Of a stretch of 64,000 nt of DNA, positions 55,373 through 64,000 are shown one piece after another; the stretch's first letter is position 1; each line of letters begins with the position of its first letter. The stretch is from the NCBI GenBank assembly GCA_002794785.1, contig NBBA01000013.1, forward strand, positions 1,240,001-1,304,000. The letters run 5' to 3'. A model generated the notes under the pieces. The model saw only the letters and a program-made list of their open reading frames with translations, was not told where the DNA came from and searched no databases. A program made the position numbers and the translations under genes. Origin of the DNA: Coniferiporia sulphurascens (lineage: Eukaryota; Basidiomycota; Agaricomycetes; Hymenochaetales; Hymenochaetaceae).

Positions 55373-55630
55373 TATTAAATAAATATAATGAAACAATATA
55401 AATAACAGATGGTCATATGAACAACCATCTTACTAAGTAAACGATAACACAATGATAACGCCATACGATATAGGAGCTAGATAGTTATAGTAGTACTAGC
55501 TCATGGAACGTGTATATAAGGGGAGCTGGTCTCACCCTAGAAATACATCGGTTTACACTGATAACCCACCTTCACCACAACTTCACCACTGCACCTCATC
55601 GTCTACCACAACGTGTGTAGATTTTAAGAG
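55373..55630 (+). repeat. 5' LTR of the plus copia element
   Basis: 258 bp starting TATTAAATAAATATAATG and ending ...AGATTTTAAGAG; the reverse complement recurs at 59890-60146 with about 90 percent identity by eye. Contains TATATAAG at 55513-55520, a likely U3 promoter. Starts with TA rather than the usual TG. Confidence 0.85.
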
Positions 55631-55698
55631 GTTATGAGCCTTGACTCTAAAAACTAATGCAATGATTAACAAATCCTTGAATAACAAAAAAAAAAACT

Positions 55699-58600
55699 AT
55701 GTCTGACGGACAGAAACCAAATACTCGTGAGCAAACATGTTTGCAAAAACTATCAGGATTAAGAATAATCGCTAACGAACTAAAAATAACATACACACAG
55801 TCATCAACTGTTGAAGAACTTGAAGAAAAAATTCAAAAAGCTAAAGATAGCAAAAGGTTAGTCAACCTAATAATTCAATGCAACCTTAGACAAATACCAA
55901 TTAACGGAATGGAACAACAAATACAAGACCAAATTAACAGGTATGATAATTCTACCAAAGATGAAAAATTGAAAATAAAAGCTGACTATAAAATGGAATT
56001 AACAAATCACACTAAAGATTTAGGAATATCCGATCAAGGAAAATCATCTGAAATCAGATACAGAATCAGTACATACTTGGGTATTTCAGACCCAACAGAA
56101 AAAGAACAATTTAAAATTGATGATCCTTATATTAAGCCAGAAGACAATAAAAAAGAAGACAAAGAAGATATAAAAAAAGAAGATAACAAAGAAACAACCG
56201 AAGAATCTAAAAATAATCCATCACATGAGCCATCAGAACCATCTGATCCTGACGATTCAGACGCTAACGATACCGAGGAAGATGAACCGAGTATGGCAAC
56301 TAAACTCGCGGAACTCCAGAAATTCTTTGACGGAATTGAGAAACTTGACAGCCACAGAAACTACAAACTCTGGAACTACAGAGTCTGAAGTGCAATCGAG
56401 AGTGCAGGTTATGGTAACCTGCTCATTAACTCCCCAGGAACTGGAGAGACTGGTATATCAAGTGCTTTATATAACAGCATTATGCGCACTATGCCCGACA
56501 AAATACTGGCTTATTATCTTAATTTCTCTAAAGATATTCCAGCACTACTCAAAGCACTTGACGGACGATATAATGTCCAGACAACAATTACAAAGGGCTT
56601 TAACGAGGCTGCCCTTTTTGATATCAGAGGTCATGTCAGCCATTTCGATGGAATGCTCGATAACCTCAGCAATAAATATGAGGAACTAATAGCCCAAGGG
56701 GTAAAAGTTTCAGAGTCGACATACATATCGGCTATTACGTGGGCAATGCCCGAACAATATCAATACATACTCACGCAGAGTGAGTTATATATTAAAACAA
56801 TTAATGAAACAAACCCCGACAAAGATGAAATTGAACTAACCCCTCAATTCTTACTAACGGCATTGAGAAACGCCTTCGAGGGATGGCATAAAAATCATCA
56901 GAGGACAGGAGTGGCGGCTAATCACCTGCCCAAGGATGAGCGGAACCACCCCTATTTTAGGGGCCGCGGATGTGGTTCTAGCCGCAGTGTACAGCCACGA
57001 GGTCGCGGCTATAGGGGCCGTGGCGGATATATGCAAGGACAAGGATGTGGGGGATATTCCCCTAACCAACAATCACATGTTATTAAGTGCTACAATTGTA
57101 ACAAACTAGGGCACTTTAGTTGAGACTGCTGGGCACCAAAAACGGAATGGACGAAGGCAGCCCAGAAAAAGAAAGAGGACGCGAACGACGACAAAGGAAA
57201 AGGGAAGGAAACGGGTGCGTCAGCGGCACCGACAGTGACTGGGGCAAGTGCGGCCCAGGCTAAACATACTGCAGCAGCAGCAGCAACAAACGTCGCATCG
57301 AGCTCTCGAATCGAGTTAAGCGCCGTAATCGGCCAAGGTGAAATCGGCGCTTTCATAACTGAAGTCGACGATAACGATTTCGACATGGGAGAATTCCCAA
57401 TATATTTGTATAACGACTTCCTTGACAAAATAGGAAATTACGATAGCGCCATGGAAGACGTAGATGATAATAATTTGGACGTAAGCATTAACGTTATCAC
57501 AACAAAAGAATTTGCTAACAATGTTTATTCTTCAATGGATATAATCGATACTGGTGCAACGATACATCTAACACCATATCTAAATTGATTACGAAATACA
57601 TACAAAACTGATGCAATTACAATAATGGCCGCAAACAAAACAATGTTTATGGCAAATATAGTAGGGGATCTTAAGCTTTACATCCCCAACAGACACTCGG
57701 TAAGTGTCATAATATTATCAAATGTATACTACAATCCTAAAATGAATATGACATTAGTCTCTCAAGGACTTCTATGTCAAGACGGTTACGAATTTATTTA
57801 TAAACAAAACGAATGTATAATAAAGTATCCTAATGGATCTTTATGCGGAAAAATTAAAAACACAAATGGATTGTATAGTATATTTAATAACAATGTACAA
57901 GCGGCTACAAAAAATGTAACATTATTTGAACTTCACAAAAAACTCGGGCATATAAGTTATGCTTACATAAAACGATTACTAAAAGAAGATCAAATCACAA
58001 ATAACAAAATTTCAAACTACGACGAAACTCAATGCACAATTTGTCTTGAAGCAAATATAAAAAGAATGCAAATTCCAAAATTACGAATTTCAAAGTTAGC
58101 CAAAAAATTTGGCGATCACATACATATGGACATATGGGGTCCAGCATCCACACATGCTATAGGAGGATATAAATATCTTCTAACACTTGTAGACAACACT
58201 ACAAGATGGATAAAAATGATTTTATTAAAAACAAAAGACGAGGGCTTAAATGCTTATACGACTTGGGCTACTATGCTCAATACACAATTTAATATAAAAA
58301 TAAAAATATTACAAAGCGATAACAACACAGTGTTTTTAAGTAAACAATTCACTGAATATTTAGAAAAACATGGAACAATACGAAAGCTGACTGTTCACGA
58401 TACACCACAACAAAATGGAGTAGCAGAACGATCACACCAAACGATTTTAAATAATACACGAGTAAATCTGCTACAAGCAAAACTACCACCAAGTCTATGG
58501 GGAGAAGCTGTAAAATACAGTACTTACGTTTACAATAGAACGCCAAAGAGCGCTATTGAATTTAAAACACCATATTTTAAACGATATAATGAAAATTATA

Positions 58601-59889
58601 ACATAGACGATTTAAAAGAATTCGGCCAATATTGCATAATAAAGCAAGAAGACATAAATAAATTACAACCAAAAGGAATATATGCACAATGGTTAGGATT
58701 TGACGAAGAAAGTAAAGGTCATAGAACCTATCATAATAGAAAAATTACAGTTGAATGAAACTTACAATTTTTAGATTCTCCTCCATCTAAAATTGAAGGG
58801 GAGAATATAACAGAAAAACAAAACGAACAAATAAAAGAATTAACAAATGAAAGACCAATAAGAAATATTAAACCAATGAAACGATCATTAGGTCTAAACT
58901 TTGATGAACAAAATACAGTCGCTTATCTTACAGAATTTAATCAATTCAATATGGAATTAATAGGCGATCCGAATTCATATCAACAAGCAATCAATAGAAT
59001 TGACGCAAATCAGTGGATCACAGCAATGAAAGAAGAAATAAAAACGTTAATCAAAAGATCTATGTGGAAAATCATTGATCCACCAAAAGAAGCAAACATA
59101 ATCGGAACAAGATTTGTTTACAAAACAAAAAGATTAGCAAACGGAGATATAGAATGTTACAAAGCAAGATTAGTAGTTCAAGGATTTGCCCAGAAAGAGG
59201 GTATAGACTACTACTCAAATGATACATTCACTCCAGTAGCACGATTAGCTACAGTAAGAACTATACTAAGTTGGAGTGCAACAAATAATTACGAAATTCA
59301 TCAAATCGATATAAAATCAGCTTACTTATATGGTGAACTAGATAAAAACGAAAATATATATATAAAACCACCACCAGGAAATTTAATTGAAATAAAACCT
59401 GGACAAATTTTAAAATTAAATAAAGCCCTATACGGATTAAAACAAGCAGGCAGACAATGGTATAAAAAATTATCAGAAATATTAATAGGAATAGGACTAA
59501 CATGAGCAGTCCAAGATAATGCAGTATTCCTAAGAAAAGTAAAAGGAAAAACAATTCTAATACTTTTCATACATGTTGACGATATAACCATATGTGGCTT
59601 AAATTTATTAATAATAAAAGCCTTTAAAGATGAAATAGGAAAACATGTAAAATTTACTGACGGAAATGAAATACATTGGTTACTCAGCATTGAAATCGAA
59701 AGAAACCGAGAAGAAAGAATTATAAAACTAAGACAAAAACATTATATTGATAATATAATAGAAAAATACAAGTTAAAAGACACTGCAATGGTACAAACAC
59801 CAATGACACCTGGACAAGTATTAAAATCACTTGAAAATCCAACTAATGAAGAATTAAACTTCATGAATCAAATACCTTATATGAATATG
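55699..59889 (+). pseudogene. copia gag-pol, plus copy, broken by TGA codons
   Basis: Gag starts at ATG 55699 with a charged, helix-rich N-terminal region (to about residue 130) then an acidic tail; after a stop at 56386-56388 comes the usual gag core. Zinc knuckle CYNCNKLGHFS-stop-DC (57088-57128). Protease motif IIDTGATIHLTP (57541-57576). Integrase: HKKLGHISYAYIKRLL with CTICLEA, HMDIWGP, LQSDNNTVF and PQQNGVAERSHQ. RT: RFVYKTKRLANGDIE, EIHQIDIKSAYLYGEL, LNKALYGLKQAGRQWY, FIHVDDITICG. In-frame TGA at 56386, 57121, 57586, 58756 and 59503 break it; where the minus copy can be compared the other base triplets are CGA or AGA. No frameshift seen. Confidence 0.9.
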
Positions 59890-60146
59890 TCTTAAAATCT
59901 ATGCATGTTGTGGTAGACGATGAGGTGCAGTGGTGATGTTCAGGCAAGGTGGGTTATCAGCGTAAACTGATGTATTTCTAGGGTGAGACCAGCTCCCCTT
60001 ATATACACGTTCCGTGGGCTAGTACTACTATAACTATCTAGCTCCTATATCGTATGGCGTTATCATTGCGTTATTGTTCACTTAGTAAGGTGGTTAATCA
60101 TATGACCATGTACTATATTTATATTGTTCGTTATATTTATTTAATA
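59890..60146 (-). repeat. 3' LTR of the minus copia element
   Basis: Reverse complement of the 5' LTR at 55373-55630, 257 bp. On the minus strand it follows the polypurine tract AAGGGGAG (60154-60147) directly. Its last base abuts position 59889 of the plus element, marking the insertion point. Confidence 0.88.
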
Positions 60147-60153
60147 CTCCCCT

Positions 60154-63100
60154 TCAAACTTTTACTAGGCGGAGTAGACTTGTAAAATGTTTGATTAATT
60201 CAATTGTTAGCGCTTTCGTCATAATATCAGCCTTTTGCTGTCCAGTTGGAATATATGAAACTGATATAGTTTCATTTTCAATGTAATCTCGTAAGAAATC
60301 TTTTCTTATGTCAATATGTTTTGTTCTTTGTGTATATTTTTGTTCTGTTGAGTTTACTATCATTATGGCTGCTTGATTATCGCATAATATTTTCGTAGGT
60401 GTATCCAAGGTCTGCAGTACCTCTTCAACTAGTCTTCTCAGCCATATAGCTTCTTTTACTCCATGAGTTAAAGCCTGTAATTCTGCTTCACATACTGATA
60501 ATGATACTAATTCTTGTTTTTTACTTGACCATGATGTCGTTGCGTTTCCTATTTGGAATATATATCCTGATATTGCTTTATGGCCTTCTTGTGTCATTCC
60601 GTCAGCATCGGTATATCCGATTAACTCGATTGGTTCTTTTCCTCCGAGTATTAACCAATAATCGTTTGTTCCTTTTAAATATTTGAAACAGTGTTTTACT
60701 GCATTGTAATGTTCAATACTAGGTTTATTAAGATGCCTAGCAAATTGACCTGTTGCGAATGATATATCAGGTCTCATGCAATCTGCTGCATATCGTAATG
60801 CTCCAACCATGTTCATATATGGTATTTGATTCATGAAGTTTACTTCTTCATTAGTTGGGTTTTCGAGTGATTTTAACACTTGACCAGGTGTCATTGGTGT
60901 TCGTACCATTGCAGCGTCTTTTAATTTATATTTTTCTATTATATTATCAATATAATGTTTTTGTCTTAATTTTATAATTCATTCATCTCGGTTTCTTTCG
61001 ATTTCAATGCCAAGTAACCAATGTATATCGTTTCCGTCAGTAAATTTTACATGTTTCCCTATTTCATTTTTAAAGGCTTTTATTATTATTAGATTTAAGC
61101 CACATATCGTTATGTCGTCGACATGTATGAAAAGTATTAGAATTGTTTTTCCTTTTACTTTTCTTAGGAATACTGCATTATCTTGGACTGCTCTTGTTAG
61201 TCCTATTCCGATTAATATTTCAGATAGTTTTTTATACCATTGTCTGCCTGCTTGTTTTAATCCGTATAAGGCTTTATTTAATTTTAAAACTTGTCCAGGT
61301 TTGATTTCGATTAAATTTCCTGGTGGTGGTTTTATGTATATATTTTCGTCTTTTTCTAATTCACCATATAAGTAAGCTGATTTAATATTGATTTGGTGAA
61401 TTTCGTAATTGTTTGTTGCGCTCCAACTTAATATAGTTCTTACTGTAGCTAATCGTGCTACTGGAGCGAATGTATCGTTTGAATAGTAGTCTATACCCTC
61501 TTTTTGGGCAAATCCTTGAACTACTAGTCTTGCTTTGTAACGTTCTATTTCTCCGTTTGCTAATCTTTTTGTTTTATAAACAAATCTTGTTCCAATTATG
61601 TTTGCTTCTTTTGGTGGATCAATGATTTTCCATGTAGATCTTTCGATTAATGTTTTTATTTCTTCTTTCATTGCCGTGATCCACTGATTTGCGTCAATTC
61701 TATTGATCGCTTGTTGATATGAATTGGGATCGCCTATTAATTCCGTATTGAATTGATTAAATTCTGTAAGATAAGCGACTGTATTTTGTTCGTCAAAGTT
61801 TAGACCTATTGATTGTTTCGTTGGTTTAATAGTTCTTATTGGTCTTTCATTTGTTAATTCTTTTATTTGCTCGTTGTGTTTTTCTGTTATATTCTCCCCT
61901 TCAATTTTAGATGGTGGAGAATCTAAAAATTGTAAATTTCGTTCAACTGTTATTTTTCTGTTATGATAGGTTCTATGACCTTTACTTTCATTGTCAAATC
62001 CTAGCCATTGTGCATATATTCCTTTTGGTTGTAACTTATTAACGTCTTCTTGTCATATAATGCAATATTGGCCGAATTCTTTTAAGTCGTCTATGTTATA
62101 ATTTTCGTTATATCGTTTAAAATATGGTGTTTTAAAATCAATAGCGCTCTTTGGCATTCTATTGTAAACGTAAGTACTGTATTTTACAGCTTCTCCCCAT
62201 AGACTGGGTGGTAATTTTGCTTGTAGCAGATTTACTCGTGTATTATTTAAAATCGTTTGATGTGATCGTTCTGCTACTCTGTTTTGTTGTGGTGTATCAT
62301 GAACAGTCAGCTTTCATATTGTTCCATATTTTTCTAAATATTCAGTGAATTGTTTACTTAAAAACACTGTGTTGTTATCGCTTTGTAATATTTTTATTTT
62401 TATATTAAATTGTGTATTGAGCATAGTAGCCCAAGTCATATAAGCATTTAAACCCTCATCTTTTGTTTTTAATAAAATCATTTTTATCCATCTTGTAGCG
62501 TCATCTACAAGTGTTAGAAGATATTTATATCCTCCTATAGCATGTGTGGATGCTGGACCCCATATGTCCATATGTATGTGATCGCCAAATTTTTTGGCTA
62601 ACTTTGAAATATGTAATTTTGGGATTTGCATTCTTTTTATATTTGCTTCAAGGCAAATTGCGCATTGTGTTTCGTCATAATTTGTAATTTTGTTATTTGT
62701 AATTTGATCTTCTTTTAGTAATCGTTTTATGTAAGCATAACTTATATGCCCGAGTTTTTTGTGAAGTTCAAATAATGTTACATTTTTTGTAGCCGCTTGT
62801 ACATTGTTATTAAATATACTATACAATCCATTTGTGTTTTTAATTTTTCCGCATAAAGATCCATTAGGATACTTTATTATACATTCGTTTTGTTTATAAA
62901 TAAATTCGTAACCGTCTTGACATAGAAGTCCTTGAGAGACTAATGTCATATTCATTTTAGGATTGTAGTATACGTTTGATAATATTATGACACTTACCGA
63001 GTGTCTGTTGGGGATGTAAAGCTTAAGATCCCCTACTATATTTGCCATAAACATTGTTTTATTTGCGGCCGTTATCGTGATTGTGTCAGTTTTATATGTG

Positions 63101-64000
63101 TTTCGTAATCGATTTAGATATGGTGTTAGATGTATTGTTGCACCAGTATCAATTATATCCATTGAGGAATAAACGTTGTTAGCAATTTTTTCTGTTGTAA
63201 TGATGTTAATGCTTACATCCAAATTATTGTCATCCACGTCTTCCATGGCACTGTCATAGTTTCCTATTTTGTCAAGGAAGTCGTTATACAAATATATTGG
63301 GAATTCTCCCATGTCGAAATCGTTGTCATCGACTTTGGTTATGAAGGCGCCAATTTCGCCATGGCCGATTATGGCGCTTAACTCGATTCGAGAGCTCGAT
63401 GCGACGTTTGTTGCTGCTGCTGATGCTGCGGTATGTTTAGCCTGGGCCGCACTTGCCCCAGTCATTGTCGGTGCCGCTGACGCACCCGTTTCCTTCCCTT
63501 TTCCTTTGTCGTCGTTCACGTCCTCTTTTTTCTTCTGAGCTGCCTTCATCCATTCCGTTTTTGGTGCCCAGCAGTCTCGACTGTAGTGCCCTAGTTTGTT
63601 ACAATTGTAGCACTTAATAACGTGATTGTTGGTTAGGGGAATATCCCCCTCGTCCTCTTCCTTGCATATATCCGCCACGGCCTCTATAGCCGCGACCTCG
63701 TGGTTGTACTCCGCGGCTGTTACCACGTCCGCGGCCCCTAAAATAGGGGTGGTTCCGCTCGTCCTTGGGCAGGTGGTTAGCCGCCGCTCCTGTCCTTTGG
63801 TGATTTTTTCGCCACCCCTCAAAGGCATTTCTCAGTGCTGTTAGTAAGAATTGAGGGGTTAGTTCAATTTCATCTTTGTCTGGGTTTGTTTCGTTAATTG
63901 TTTTAATATATAACTCACTCTGCGTGAGTATGTATTGATATTGTTCGGGCGTTGCCCGCATAATGGCCGATATATATGTCGACTCTGAAACTTTTACCCC
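60154..64000 (-). pseudogene. copia gag-pol, minus copy, broken
   Basis: Reading from 64000 down: gag tail with an RGRGRG-rich stretch, zinc knuckle CYNCNKLGHYSRDC (intact here), protease IIDTGATIHLTP, integrase with HKKLGHISYAYIKRLL and SDNNTVF, RT with RFVYKTKRLANGEIE, YEIHQINIKSAYLYGE and FIHVDDITICG, and RNase H with YTDADGMTQEGHKAISGYIF, SVCEAELQALTHGVKEAIWL, CDNQAAIMIVN and HIDIRKDFLRDYIEN. TGA codons at 62314-62316, 62053-62055 and 60979-60981 interrupt it. A 2-nt deletion just before the zinc knuckle (near 63620) shifts the frame relative to the plus copy. The final TGA stop (60154-60156) overlaps the polypurine tract. Confidence 0.9.

Larger units (their letters stand above)
55373..59889 (+). 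mobile_element. Ty1/copia LTR retroelement, plus copy, interrupted
   Basis: 5' LTR, leader, gag, protease, integrase and reverse transcriptase in copia order (integrase before RT). It stops abruptly in the RT/RNase H linker at 59889, where the minus copy begins. The remaining RNase H and 3' LTR should lie beyond the right window edge. AT-rich and A-biased on the coding strand, unlike the host genes. Confidence 0.93.
59890..64000 (-). mobile_element. Ty1/copia LTR retroelement, minus copy, nested (5' end outside window)
   Basis: Second member of the same family in opposite orientation, inserted into the plus copy. Present here: part of gag, protease, integrase, RT, RNase H, polypurine tract and 3' LTR. 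Its gag start and 5' LTR lie right of 64000. It must be younger than the plus copy because it interrupts it. Confidence 0.92.

Noticed and set aside
55373..64000. RIP mutation of the retroelements
   Set aside because: RIP would give many C-to-T changes on both strands and stops of all types; the frames are mostly open and the bias is A on one strand.

Overview
The window is nuclear DNA of a filamentous basidiomycete, most likely an agaricomycete. Genes are split by many short introns of about 50-75 bp with GT...AG borders and CTAAC/CTGAC-like branch sites. The proteins are standard fungal housekeeping types (proteasome lid, NatB, RPA, M17 aminopeptidase) mixed with families that are expanded in mushrooms (BTB/POZ, CE16-like GDSL esterase, DUF4246, NmrA-like, NCE101-like). 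Several single-exon calls below are fragments of multi-exon genes, and exon borders were read by eye.

Layout. 1-1360: 5' part of an M17 leucine aminopeptidase (minus, cut by the window edge). 1361-11542: a gene-poor stretch of about 10 kb with micro/minisatellites, G-quadruplex motifs and a striking density of the 8-mer TCCGAGTC. 11852-13246: a disordered Ser/Arg-rich orphan protein behind a CT-rich TATA promoter. 13247-17406: a second gene-poor stretch with the same motif texture. 17407-30100 is dense housekeeping sequence: an NmrA-like reductase, NAA25/Mdm20 (NatB), a divergent RPA32 paralogue, and the proteasome lid genes RPN6 and RPN7 head-to-head over about 220 bp. 30454-35573: a GDSL esterase, a BTB protein and a DUF4246 protein.

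35618-48711 is a rearranged segment. A block of about 2.1 kb occurs twice, about 11 kb apart in the same orientation. It starts at a small TIR element (MITE) and carries an NCE101-like gene plus an inverted, decayed DUF4246 fragment. Between the two copies lie a tandem pair of SDR genes lacking the usual YxxxK catalytic pair, an NAD(P)-binding epimerase-like gene and an ABC half-transporter. 49193-52015: a small orphan protein and a SUR7/PalI-type membrane protein. 53631-54818: the canonical RPA32 gene, so the window holds two RPA32 family members.

55373-64000 is retroelement: a Ty1/copia-type LTR element on the plus strand, broken at 59889 by a second element of the same family inserted on the minus strand. 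The second element's 3' LTR ends exactly at the break and its 5' end runs off the window. Both copies are interrupted only by TGA codons, plus a 2-nt frameshift in the minus copy.

No CRISPR, rRNA or convincing tRNA was seen. The observations I rate highest are the divergent RPA32 paralogue beside the canonical gene, the MITE-bounded duplication with an 846-bp identical core, the self-nested copia pair with TGA-only decay, and the dense repeated 8-mer and G-quadruplex texture of the gene-poor regions.
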